From NCBI RefSeq assembly GCF_000003605.2, contig NW_003140811.1:1197412-1230653 (forward strand): DNA of 33,242 nucleotides, written 5' to 3'. Below the pieces are notes generated by a model, which did not search any database, was not told where the DNA came from, and was given only the letters and a program-made list of their open reading frames with translations. How positions within the stretch are numbered: the stretch's first letter is position 1; each line of letters begins with the position of its first letter. The position numbers were made by a program, and so were the translations under genes. The DNA comes from Saccoglossus kowalevskii. Its lineage: Eukaryota; Hemichordata; Enteropneusta; Harrimaniidae. Shown piece by piece: positions 26,101 through 33,242 of the stretch.

Positions 26101-29100
26101 GTGTTGCAAATGACAGGTGAAATGTCACATGATTTACTAGAAATTCGCTATTGATGAATAGCTTCGTGAATAAATATGATGTTTACTTCCTTTCCTTTAA
26201 GGCTTATAATAATAAATGCTGTTATCCCTGCTGAAATTTACCGGTTTAGTAATTTTCTGATAAGTATGATATTTCAACTTCCTTGTTTTTCCCGATTGTA
26301 GTTTTCACCGGCATCCAAGTTGAAAAACGTCGAATCCGGTGGTCGTATCTCAGCAGATAGCAATATTCACCAAGTCAATGGAGGCCCATTCTCAAAGGAG
26401 CGAAATCTTTCAAGGCAAAACATTAAGAACATCGGCCATGTGGAGATCAAGAATTTCAGGGAACAATCGTAAGTCGCTACAAGTATATTGAATGAACATG
26501 CTAGCAAATAAATTACTGAAACAGCGGAATTCACCAAAGCCTAGACCTCTGAGTGGTAATCTTAGGCGTATTCCACGGTAATTAAGAATACAAAGTCGCG
26601 TCGCCCTAAAAAAGTAGTGTCTGCGCTGATACTCGTACGTGCTAAGTCACTGATAATACATGGCCCTGACAAAAAATAACACATGTGGATATTAACAATG
26701 ATATTCTGTATAATCTGTATGTATGTATACTCTCCAACATCTGCTCAATGACACGGATTATACGCTAATTCCCATCATTGCCCGAAGGCCACGCTCACTG
26801 CAGTTTGTTATTATGAAAATGCATTTCAAATGCGGACACTTCGTGAAGAACATTTCTGTCCGTATTACTCACATTTTATAAAGATCAAAATGTTATTATC
26901 TTAAATGGATAAGTAATAATTATTATAATCATTTACAGCAAATTGTCAATATTGCTTGTTACTCAATTATCAAGTTCACTGACAGTATTTACCCAGTATC
27001 CAGTTGCATATTTTGACCATGAATATTTATTCAGGATGTTAATCGTACTAACATCTACCCTATAGATCCCATGGTTTATAAGTTCCTATCTTGAATCGGG
27101 TGTAGGTTTTCCAGCAACTAAACATATTCTGTTTGTTTTATCAATTGCAAATGAACCTAGGCTGGAGAAATTATGGTTTATACCAAAGGTATACTATTTG
27201 CGGTTCAATTATCGTTCGATGTCCGTCCAAGAACTAGATGTGACCGGTAAAAATACAACGTACTACTAAGTGCTCATCTAAAATGTGAACCGTATATGGC
27301 ACATACTTAATCAGTATATCATTTGTCCATGGGATGACGTCACCTTATCTGTGCCCAACAAAATGTCATTTGGTGATTCTAGTAGTTTGCACAATATAAC
27401 CACCGCTGCTGATAGAGATGAAACGCAGCATGTTTTCAGATGAAAAGATATGGAACTCCTTGACATTTGCACAGTAGCGCATCACACAGAAATAGAACGT
27501 ATGCATCATGCGTGACATATTATGAATTGGGGCTCACTTTTAGTGTATGAAGGACATATTCTTGTTCCTTAGACCGTACGTGTATGTGTATTCACAAATA
27601 GTACGCTGCTCAAGTTGTTTATCAAAATGTGCTCCACATCGCGTCGACCCACACTACATATGTGTATACATTTTTTTAACTATTGGTATTTTTTTCGAAA
27701 ACTTCATTCTCGCAAGATATGTCGAAATGTATTTCGTCTTCTATCTATTTGCAAGTGTTCTTCAACATAATTATGCAAGAATTGTTGTATTATGTTTTGT
27801 TGTGTTTTTGCGCGTTTTAATGTTTTGTGAAAATAACGCATTATATTTGTCTTACACTGACCAGATGGTTTTACAGTGATATGCAACAAGGCGTGGCAGA
27901 ATCTTTACTTCGAGTACACGTGAGTATGTAGTAATTCTTTTCAATTTAAGATTAACAACGTAAAGTTATTCTCGAATAATACATTTGAACTTGATTTGAT
28001 TTGGATTTATTCGAGTATTATCCCGGATTGTAGATTCATATTTATGAATTATAAGATGTCATGTCTTGTATAGTAGTCACATAACTGTTTCAATATATGC
28101 ACACTATAATCGTATGTTCGTTTGCTTGCACGGACAAATTACTAAACGACTAACCTGTACTAATTCATACACTTGCATGTCTTCCAGGACCCTGGCTGTT
28201 TTCTGGTGCGCCAGTTTGGAATATCCATGTTCCTTTCTGTTTTGTAAGTATGGTGTGACCGTTAGACCATTTATAACCAATTTTGTCCGTATGATTTTGT
28301 ATTGTTCAGTTAACTCTATGAATTGCGAACGATTGCCACATATGGTAAGACGGAAAAAAATCATTGTACATGCATCAGATAGAAACAATTGCACTAACAC
28401 TCTCGGATTACTATTTTCTGATTTTAAAGCTGTTTTTTTCGGTGATATGTTGTGTTGCCCTGAGTGTATGCATGTAATATATTAGATTTGTTGTAGTATG
28501 TAGTGATCGTATTGATTCGTTCCGTGTATTAAGAGTGATAAATTGGAAATGTGCTCAACTGCATGAAGGAAATAAGCCGAGCCGCCTCGTTTGCTCGTCG
28601 GAGAATATTCGATTAGAGCCGAGAAAAGTATTCAACGTCTCTTGTTGGATTGTGATAACATCAAACGTTTTAAAAAAAAAGTTACTTTCCTAACGCTTCT
28701 TTAATATGTATTTGTATGGCAATGTGATTTACTAGTAATTTGTACTGTACAGTCGCTTGGCACTGAAAGTAAATACATGAATGATCACAACGTATATAAT
28801 ATATACTCGCTGAATTCAATGCGTAATTTCCCTGTTGCCTAGTTTGTTTCATTGAGGGGCTCATAAATTAAGGGCTCTATGCCCAAGACGACATATTTAT
28901 CAGGCAACCTCCGCATAGGTCATCGCAAAATACGTTCTCTGATAGTGTGACTAGACAAAATGTTGATTACACCGGACAAATGGAATCAATTTTTCGTCTT
29001 TACTACCGACGTAAAGAGAGAAAAACAATTCCCATAACAATTAATTGTAACATGCAATTACCAATCACTGATTACAGGACAGATCGCTACATGATGCATA

Positions 29101-29202
29101 TACCCATCGTAAACGATATAGAAGAATACTGGCTAGTGGCTGACAAAGAACACAGATTCTGTGACGTAATAGATATCATAGACTATTACAAAAAGAACGA
29201 CG
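10852..29202 (+). CDS. Tec-family tyrosine kinase-like gene, N-terminal half (PH - Btk zinc finger - SH3 start - SH2), multi-exon, incomplete
   Basis: Proposed exons: 10852-11121, 22751-22849, 23101-23197, 23754-23908, 26302-26468, 27161-27246, an unlocated SH3 remainder, 27865-27919, 28188-28243, 29078-29202. Each has AG before and GT after, and phases match across every testable junction (0, 0, 1, 0, 2; then 0, 2 in the SH2). The domain order PH, Btk-type Cys/His zinc finger, SH3, SH2 is that of Tec-family cytoplasmic tyrosine kinases, which act downstream of PI3-kinase and surface receptors. Only that family is known to me to combine a Btk motif with an SH2 domain in this order. The catalytic domain must lie to the right of the window or be absent. 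The sequence is very divergent, so no symbol is given. Exons 1-6 together encode about 291 residues. No in-frame stop interrupts any proposed exon. The whole model is inference from splice logic and motifs; a transcript would settle it. Confidence 0.8.
16261..16434 (+). repeat. 29-bp minisatellite, six copies
   Basis: Copies start at 16261, 16290, 16319, 16348, 16377 and 16406, each with TCAAATATGA, TACTTGTGTAAA and CGTCAC. Copies differ by one to three substitutions and there are no spacers. Five of the six units carry ACGTCAC, whose complement GTGACGT includes the TGACG half-site bound by CREB/ATF factors (the third copy has AAGTCAC). Likely a simple intronic minisatellite; it could also act as a clustered binding site. 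Confidence 0.9.
17336..17756 (-). pseudogene. Coding-like minus-strand frame with hydrophobic segment and perfect donor
   Basis: One minus-strand frame runs about 140 codons from 17756 to 17336 with a single stop (TAA near 17549). Its lower part, from ATG at 17534-17536, is 67 codons with a signal-like start (MTRLRFIRSILPIVIGVFPL) and a membrane-span-like stretch of about 35 residues (residues 33-63), and it ends exactly at a perfect donor GTAAGT (17335-17330). The upper part is polar, then Cys-rich (CISCRCTNC). This may be the first exon of a small nested membrane-protein gene on the opposite strand, or a decayed one. I do not recognise the family and found no downstream exon. The plus strand over 17582-17706 is also open after an acceptor-like TTACAG, so the strand is uncertain. 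Confidence 0.3.
18185..18208. repeat. (TA)12 microsatellite
   Basis: Twenty-four bases of perfect TA repeat inside intron 1; simple repeat with no other signal attached. Confidence 0.95.
21842..21882. repeat. 27-bp perfect hairpin between 7-bp direct repeats
   Basis: CATAGACCCTCT (21849-21860), a TTT loop, then AGAGGGTCTATG (21864-21875) form a perfect 12-bp stem. The hairpin is flanked on both sides by GTTTCAC (21842-21848 and 21876-21882), like a target-site duplication. The arrangement looks like a miniature foldback insertion, far smaller than ordinary MITEs. Alternatively it is a hairpin in intron 1 RNA or a residue of imprecise excision. Confidence 0.7.
22357..22561 (+). pseudogene. 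Decayed membrane-protein-like frame with one TGA
   Basis: From ATG at 22357 one frame gives a hydrophobic segment (MIQTLLNAMVPLTALLMSIA, then GFGIF), a single TGA, then ETIANCFAEKIRTVK and a basic polar tail to a TAG at 22559-22561. The shape, a membrane span followed by a charged tail, and balanced composition suggest a once-coding piece in which one TGG may have become TGA. Weakly like the first membrane segment plus first cytoplasmic loop of a multi-span receptor, but I cannot name a family. An overlapping plus-strand ORF (22191-22499) and a minus-strand ORF (22338-22547) are open too, so strand and reality are unsure. Confidence 0.25.
22751..22849 (+). CDS. Exon 2: PH domain middle (beta4-beta6)
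   Basis: Thirty-three codons between acceptor TTTACTTCTATAG and donor GTAAGA, phase 0 on both sides. It reads FSIAVSSIQGVQSVDS, then FNEPNVFQ. This fits the Tec-type PH segment 'I-x-V-x-x-I-x-C-V-E' followed by the 'P-x-x-F-Q-V' strand: in Tec kinases FQV begins the strand that leads to the C-terminal helix, and here FQ ends the exon with V opening the next. Joined to exon 1 the chain continues smoothly after LSYYDSPVNW, with no obvious missing residues, although the intron between them is 11.6 kb. Confidence 0.85.
22850..23753 (+). other. Introns 2 and 3 of the kinase-like gene
   Basis: 22850-23100 and 23198-23753, either side of exon 3. Both are AT-rich with clean GT and AG ends. The second ends in a CT-rich tract (CTCTCTCTCTCTTTCTTT, about 23727-23744), a strong polypyrimidine signal. 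Nothing else is seen. Confidence 0.8.
23101..23197 (+). CDS. Exon 3: PH domain C-terminal strands and helix
   Basis: Acceptor TTTGTCGTTTTAG, 32 codons plus one base, donor GTAAAA; ends in phase 1. It reads VTYCSDVGTLKILYFSS and then the C-terminal PH helix RQEWLTAIRR. Trp149, counted from the exon 1 Met, is the single most conserved residue of PH domains and packs the helix against the barrel. The intron to exon 2 is only 251 bp. The exon closes the PH fold about where it ends in BTK and ITK, just before the Btk motif. Confidence 0.85.
23754..23908 (+). CDS. Exon 4: Btk-type zinc finger (Tec homology)
   Basis: Acceptor with a CT-rich tract ending TTTATGTACACAG; the first two bases complete a Val codon from exon 3, then 51 codons; donor GTGAGT; phase 0 out. 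It holds YHSGIYHHGMWTCC and HQHSKTHPGC, which match the Btk motif. The putative zinc ligands are His168, Cys179, Cys180 and Cys190. The spacing is His-x10-Cys-Cys-x9-Cys, identical to human BTK (His143, Cys154, Cys155, Cys165, from memory). This motif packs against the PH domain and is restricted to Tec kinases and a few RasGAP-type proteins. An alternative donor at 23877 (GTCATC) is much weaker. Another frame over the same bases (from 23755) is also open but lacks the motif. Confidence 0.88.
23909..26301 (+). other. Intron 4 of the kinase-like gene (2.4 kb)
   Basis: From donor GTGAGT to acceptor GATTGTAG, phase 0. It contains a 113-codon ORF at 23980-24321 without recognisable motif or splice support, and otherwise strongly AT-rich sequence. 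Confidence 0.7.
26302..26468 (+). CDS. Exon 5: linker between zinc finger and SH3
   Basis: Acceptor CTTGTTTTTCCCGATTGTAG, 55 codons plus two bases, perfect donor GTAAGT; enters in phase 0 and leaves in phase 2, both as the neighbours require. The product is polar (FSPASKLKNVESGG near the start, HVEIKNFREQS at the end) with no recognised fold. In Tec kinases this position holds a proline-rich stretch that binds SH3 domains; here only two prolines are present and no PxxP is seen. I do not recognise a specific function; it is called coding because both splice sites are strong, phases fit and composition is balanced. Confidence 0.72.
26469..27160 (+). other. Intron 5 of the kinase-like gene
   Basis: From a perfect GTAAGT to the AG before exon 6. 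No ORF or structure of note; a competing acceptor-like TTTTCCAG at 27107-27114 gives the wrong phase for the SH3 frame. Confidence 0.6.
27161..27246 (+). CDS. Exon 6: N-terminal part of an SH3 domain
   Basis: One base completes a Ser codon (TC from exon 5 plus G), then 28 codons plus one base; acceptor AACCTAG has a T-rich tract 20-35 bases upstream, donor GTAAAA. Residues 278-290 read FNYRSMSVQELDV. Aligned without gaps to BTK 'YDYMPMNANDLQL' this keeps aromatic-x-Tyr, the Met, the acidic-Leu pair and the final hydrophobic residue, i.e. the ALYDY motif and RT loop of SH3 domains. The usual Ala-Leu-Tyr-Asp-Tyr has become Leu-Arg-Phe-Asn-Tyr. The second half (Trp-Trp, Gly-Tyr-Ile-Pro-Ser-Asn-Tyr) should follow in 27247-27864 but was not found with confidence. 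Acceptor choice is moderately sure because it is the only AG nearby giving the phase needed. Confidence 0.6.
27247..27864 (+). other. Interval expected to contain the rest of the SH3 domain
   Basis: Exon 6 leaves in phase 1 and exon 7 enters in phase 2, so a coding exon, or more than one, must lie here if the model is right. I searched all three frames for the Trp-Trp and Pro-x-Asn-Tyr signatures and found no clean match. Weak candidates: 27448-27511 (phases fit, contains MELLD, poor splice sites) and 27416-27472 (phases fit, one Trp, weak splice sites). A 110-codon hydrophobic ORF at 27547-27879 does not fit the phases well. Confidence 0.5.
27865..27919 (+). CDS. Exon 7: SH2 domain start (Trp, helix A)
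   Basis: Acceptor TATTTGTCTTACACTGACCAG, then one base that completes a codon and 18 codons, donor GTGAGT, phase 0 out. It reads WFYSDMQQGVAESLLRVH, the SH2 opening: the invariant Trp, an aromatic, then helix alphaA with Ala-Glu-x-Leu-Leu-Arg, as in BTK 'WYSKHMTRSQAEQLLK'. A second AG inside (27875-27876) would drop the Trp and is less likely. The exon is short but both splice sites are good and the phase joins cleanly to exon 8. Confidence 0.78.
27920..29077 (+). other. Introns between the SH2 exons
   Basis: 27920-28187 and 28244-29077, on either side of exon 8. They hold overlapping ORFs in irrelevant frames (28066-28485 plus, 28104-28400 minus) and AT-rich sequence. Confidence 0.75.
28188..28243 (+). 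CDS. Exon 8: SH2 phosphotyrosine pocket (FLVR)
   Basis: Acceptor CTTGCATGTCTTCCAG, 18 codons plus two bases, donor GTAAGT. It reads DPGCFLVRQFGISMFLSV. GCFLVR is the betaB strand whose Arg (betaB5) contacts phosphotyrosine; SMFLSV corresponds to the betaC strand usually seen as Tyr-Thr-Leu-Ser-Val. Enters in phase 0 from exon 7 and leaves in phase 2, where G from exon 9 completes a Leu codon. A 139-codon ORF overlapping it in another frame (28066-28485) is a by-product. Confidence 0.85.
29078..29202 (+). CDS. Exon 9: SH2 C-terminal half
   Basis: Acceptor CACTGATTACAG; one base completes Leu, then 41 codons plus one base; donor GTAAGA; phase 1 out. It carries DRYMMHIPI (betaD, with His at the betaD4 place), EEYWLVADKEHRF (beta strand and loop; compare Tec-type Tyr-Tyr-Leu-Ala-Glu-Lys-His-x-Phe) and helix alphaB VIDIIDYYKKND (compare Ile-Pro-Glu-Leu-Ile-x-Tyr-His-x-His-Asn). 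The final split codon begins with G, fitting the Gly that follows Asn in SH2 domains. The open frame continues upstream to an ATG at 28947, but that stretch has no SH2 likeness and skipping it gives the correct join to exon 8. Confidence 0.85.
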
Positions 29203-30904
29203 GTAAGATTAATGTCCCGTTTTATTCTGTGATTTGTCAGTTTTACGCGTTTTGTGGTTCGCTATTATAACAATGCATTAACTTTGATTTCTGTGTTATT
29301 GGTCGTATATCCTCTGGCGAATTCTTGCAATATTATGGCGTGTTATTTAAACGTCGACATGGCAACTACAAGTGCTTGTATACCGCTGGGAAATTAGTAA
29401 ACTTCTGAAACTATGCGGAAGTGTTCCCTGAAATCGAGATGGCTAGCAGCATTTAGAAGGGATCACACAATGCCAGGAATAAATCTCATAGTGTGTTAAA
29501 GCCAACACGTCTATGTGTATACGGCATTGTTCCCAGAAAATGTCACAGTAATCACTAGATATCATTCCTCTCATAAATAAAGAAATACACACACTGTGGT
29601 ACTCCCAAGATTAACTCTTTTCTGAAAAAGACAAAGAAATTGTGGTACAACAGTACAACATTACTATATTTTTCACGACAGGAAGTTGTGTGCATAATAA
29701 GTGAGATGCACCATGGGAGGGTTGCCTAGTTGAGAACAATATATCATTTTCAATTAGTCCTTCAATTATATTTTCGGGGTTCATTTACTTACACACATGA
29801 GCTGCCAACATTTCAATTTTAACTGCCGTTTAATATCCGCCGAGACATTGGATTATTTGCTTCGACGTGAAATGCGAATGTCTTCATCATAAAGAGTAGG
29901 AACGTCGTATAAATTTTATTATGGTACTTACATTAATTGCTTGTTGTGTGGAACATTGACGACTTCTAAGATTATAGCTTCAAAGAGTACCACTATCGAT
30001 TCCATCCATATGAAAATCATGAATTACGATGTTCATAGAAGCAGTGCGTTATTCTAGAAATGCATCGAGAATATTGATGTACATACATGCGTTTTATTGT
30101 CAGGGATTATTTGGAATGTTGTGTCTGGTAATTGTTAAATATACGAATGTGCAAAAATTTGTAATCTTTACTCGGCATATGCATGTTGATATCATGACAC
30201 ATAGAACCATTATAATCGTGATAGTACTTATGATTACATGCACCTACTTTTAGTACGTATCGCCCAGGGCGCATGCGCATTTTATCAAACGGCAAATATG
30301 TATGTCTGTATATAGGAACTGTCCTGTGTATTGTACACCGATGAATCCAGTGTCCATTTGTATCATGATCTTAAACGCTGTATTTAAAAATTAAAATGAA
30401 CATGCTGCGCAATATATAAATTATAGGTTTTTCTGAAAATGTATACCATCATAGATACGTATACATCAGAGCTGCTTCCAGGCAAATAGTATTTGCAGTA
30501 CTAATCAAATTCATGGGAATGACGGGTGTTATGGCTTATTATGCACACTCCAGACGCAAAACGTATCATATACTAGTTAAAATACACACAAAATCTTACT
30601 CGTTGAACTTTAACATTAATATTTCTTATTACTGTTCATTATAAGTAACCTACTTTGAGGTTGTGATGTATTGCGGGAAATGGGTCGGCACTTTATTATA
30701 TCACTGAAACGTTAATCCCAACATTTTGTAGTCCGAAGTAAAATATATAGATTGGGAGAATATTTCCATGAAACCATTGTAATAATTTTGAGTACTGTAT
30801 ACCTTTGTATGCTGTCGGCCTAATTACATATATATAAGAATAATAATATTATCTCAAACATTTGCATGTGCAGTCGTAGAACTCGCTCAATCTTCAGTTT
30901 CTAC
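29203..30904 (+). other. Downstream intron sequence of the kinase-like gene
   Basis: Begins at the GTAAGA donor of exon 9. Apart from the possible micro-exon at 30104-30127 no coding segment is seen. In particular there is no glycine-rich loop, HRDLAARN-type or DFG-type motif in the stretches I translated, so the kinase domain is not here. ORFs at 30029-30253 (+) and 30107-30295 (-) are unconvincing. Confidence 0.55.
30104..30127 (+). CDS. Possible exon 10: 24-nt micro-exon closing the SH2
   Basis: A good acceptor (GCGTTTTATTGTCAG) is followed by GG, which with the G left by exon 9 makes Gly, then IIWNVVS and one base before GTAATT. SH2 domains of Tec kinases end Gly-Leu-(Ile/Val)-x-x-Leu-x-x-Pro-Val, so Gly-Ile-Ile-x-x-Val fits in kind and the phase is right. 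It is very short, lacks the Pro-Val and has a middling donor, so it may be chance. Confidence 0.3.
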
Positions 30905-33242
30905 ATTTTATCTTGAGGTATGTTGAATGATAATGTTGCTCTTTCGTTTTCTTATTTCTGGATTCCACTTTGAGATATGTAATGTAGAGTTCTTCTTGAA
31001 CTGTCGTATTACCGTGATCCGATTTCGATTATGCTGTAATGATTAGGTTTCCTCTTGCACTGTCGTGTTTCAATGCCCACTTTAAGATATATTGTAATGA
31101 TTAGAGTTCTTCTTGCTCTGTAGTATTCCAATGCCCATCGTGAGATATGCTGTACGATTTGGGTACTTCTTGCTATGTCGGATTTCTATGTCCATCTTGA
31201 GATATGTTGTAATGATTTGAGTTCTTCTTGCTATGTCGTATTCCTATGCCCATCTTGAGATGTGTTATAATGATTTGGGCTCTTCTTGCTATGTCGTGTT
31301 CCTATGCCCACCTTGAGATATGTTGTAATGATTAGGTTTCCTCTTGCACTGTCGTATTCCTATGCCCACTTTGAGATATGTTGTAATGATTAGGTTTCCT
31401 CTTGCACTATCGTGTTTCCATGCTCCCCTTGAGATATGTTGTAATGATTTGGGCTCTTCTTGCTCTGTCGTATTCCTATGCCCACCTTGAGATATGTTGT
31501 AATGTTTTGGATTTTACTTGCTCTGTTGTATTCCTATGCCCACCTTGAGATATGCTGTAATGATTAGGGTACTTCTTGCTCTGTCGTATTTCTATGCCCA
31601 TCTTGAGATATGTGAAATGATTTGAGCTCTTCTTGCTATGTCGTATTTCTATGCCCACCTTGAGATATGTTGTAATGATTTGAGTTCTTCTTGCTATGTC
31701 TTATTCCTATGCCCATCTTGAGATGTGTTATAATGATTTGGGCTCTTCTTGCTATGTCGTGTTCCTATGCCCACCTTGAGATATGTTGTAATGGTTTGGG
31801 CTCTTCTTGCTATGTCGTATTCCTATGCCCACTTTGAGATATGTTGTAATGATTAGGTTTCCTCTTGCACTGTCGTGTTTCCATGCCCACCTTGAGATAT
31901 GTTGTAATGATTAAGTTTCCTCTTGCACTGTCGTATTCATATGCCCACCTTGAGATATGTTGTAATGATTAGGTGTCCTCTTGCACTGTCGTGTTTCCAT
32001 GCCCACCTTGAGATATGTTGTAATGATTTGGGCTCTTCTTGCTCTGTCGTATTCCTATGCCCACCTTGAGATATGTTGTAATGATTAGGTTTCCTCTTGC
32101 TCTGTCGTGTTTCCATGCCCACCTTGAGATATGCTGTAATGATTTGGGTACTTCTTGTTATTTCGTATTCCTATGCCCACCTTGAGATATATTGTAATGA
32201 TTTGGGCTCTTCTTGCTCTGTCGTATTCCTATGCCCACATTGAGATATGTTGTAATGATTAGGTTTCCTCTTGCACTGTCGTGTTTCGATGCTCACCTTA
32301 AGATATGTTGTAATGATTAGGGTTCTTCTTGCTATGTCGTATTCCTATGCCCACCTTTAGATATGTTATAATGATTTGGGCTCTTCTTGCTCTGTCGTAT
32401 TCCTACATTGAGATATGTTGTAATGATTAGGTTTCTTCTTGCACTGTCGTTTTTCCATGCTCACCTTAAGATATGTTGTAATGATTAGGGTTCTTCTTGC
32501 TATGTCGTATTTCCATGCACACCTTGAGATGTGTTATAAAGATTTGGGCTCTTCTAACTTTGTCGTATTCCTATACCCACCTTGAGATATGTTGTAATGT
32601 TTTGGATTCTACTTGCTCTGTTGTATTCCTATGCCCACCTTGAGATATGCTGTAATGATTAGGGTACTTCTTGCTCTGTCGTATTTCTATGCCCATCTTG
32701 AGATATGTGAAATGATTTGAGCTCTTCTTGCTATGTCGTATTTCTATGCCCACCTTGAGATATGTTGTGTCTTATTCCAATGCCCATCTTGAGATGTGTT
32801 ATAATGATTTGGGCTCTTCTTGCTATGTCGTGTTTCTATGCCCACCTTGAGATATGTTGTAATGGTTTGGGCTCTTCTTGCTATGTCGTATTCCTATGCC
32901 CATCTTAAGATGTGTTGTAGTGATTTGGGCTCTTCTTGCTATGTCGTATTCCTATGCCCATCTTGAGATGTGTTGTAATGATTTGGACTCTTCTTGCTAT
33001 GTCGTATTCCTATGCCCATCTTGAGATATGTTATAATGATTTGGGCTCTTCTTGCTATGTCGTGTTCCTATGCCCACCTTGAGATATGTTGTAATGATTT
33101 GGGCTCTTCTTGCTATGTCGTATTCCTATGCCCATCTTGAGATGTGTTGTAATGATTAGGTTTCCTCTTGCTCTGTCGTGTTTCCATGCCCACCTTGAGA
33201 TATGTTGTAATGATTTGGACTCTTCTTGCTATGTCGTATTCC
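30905..33242. repeat. 58-bp satellite array, about 40 copies, runs off the window
   Basis: Landmarks TTGAGATATGTTGTAATGAT and CTTCTTGCTATGTCGTATTC recur every 58 bp from about 30971 to the window end, with degenerate copies back to about 30905. At least two variant classes alternate: one with GATTAGGTTTCCTCTTGCACTG, one with GATTTGGGCTCTTCTTGCTATG. A block of several monomers at about 31476-31820 recurs at 32571-32895, offset 1095 bp, implying unequal exchange or higher-order structure. Since 58 is not a multiple of three, long frames do not persist; minus-strand ORFs of 60 codons are by-products. If the kinase-like gene continues to the right, this array lies in its intron. Confidence 0.95.

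Noticed and set aside
27547-27879. 110-codon ORF containing a stretch loosely like an SH3 second half (ENFIL ... HNYA)
   Set aside because: Composition is strongly hydrophobic, typical of T-rich intron sequence; the only acceptor in the right phase is weak and donors in the right phase are poor; the Trp pair is absent.
28066-28485. 139-codon plus-strand ORF, the longest apart from the repeat arrays and exon 1
   Set aside because: It overlaps SH2 exon 8 in a different frame and has no recognisable domain; the exon 8 frame has FLVR and matching splice phases.
28947-29077. Upstream extension of exon 9 to an ATG
   Set aside because: The extension has no SH2 likeness, and the acceptor at 29076-29077 gives the phase that joins directly to exon 8.
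31476-32753. Minus-strand ORFs of about 60 codons with repeated MGIEIR-type motifs
   Set aside because: They come from the 58-bp satellite, whose period shifts frame every copy; no splice or start context.

Overview
This is an animal (metazoan) nuclear genomic window. It is AT-rich, with long non-coding stretches, short exons with canonical GT...AG borders, polypyrimidine-preceded acceptors, and several minisatellite/satellite arrays. There is no sign of bacterial operons, tRNA, rRNA or CRISPR. The species cannot be read from the sequence; a marine or other non-model invertebrate with a low-GC genome fits best (inference).

The one convincing gene runs left to right on the + strand from 10852 to at least 29202 and probably past the right edge. 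Nine exons could be located by splice sites, reading phase and domain content. They spell the regulatory half of a divergent Tec-family (BTK/ITK/TEC-like) non-receptor tyrosine kinase: PH domain (exons 1-3), Btk-type zinc finger (exon 4), linker (exon 5), start of an SH3 domain (exon 6), and an SH2 domain with the FLVR arginine (exons 7-9). The second half of the SH3 was not found, and the kinase domain is not in the window. A possible 24-nt micro-exon follows at 30104-30127. The exon-exon phases agree at every junction that could be tested, which is the strongest argument that the model is real and not a run of chance ORFs.

Layout: 1-10851 is gene-poor flank (or upstream intron) holding a foldback element (about 4585-4765), a 45-bp tandem array (6837-7507) that is open on both strands for long stretches, a retroelement-like zinc-knuckle remnant on the minus strand (7538-7762), and a CTCF-like site (9651-9669). 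10852-11121 is the first coding exon. 11122-22750 is an 11.6-kb intron holding a 29-bp minisatellite with CRE half-sites, a coding-like minus-strand frame ending in a perfect donor (17336-17756), a TA microsatellite, a 27-bp perfect hairpin between direct repeats (21842-21882) and a decayed-looking membrane-protein frame (22357-22561). 22751-29202 carries exons 2-9. From about 30905 to the end is a 58-bp satellite with a roughly 1.1-kb internal block duplication, which runs off the window.

In Tec kinases the PH domain recruits the protein to phosphoinositides, the zinc finger braces the PH domain, and SH3/SH2 regulate the kinase and bind partners. Here the zinc finger is preserved exactly, while the PH domain lacks the usual phosphoinositide-contacting arginine and the SH3 looks eroded, suggesting altered membrane recruitment (inference).
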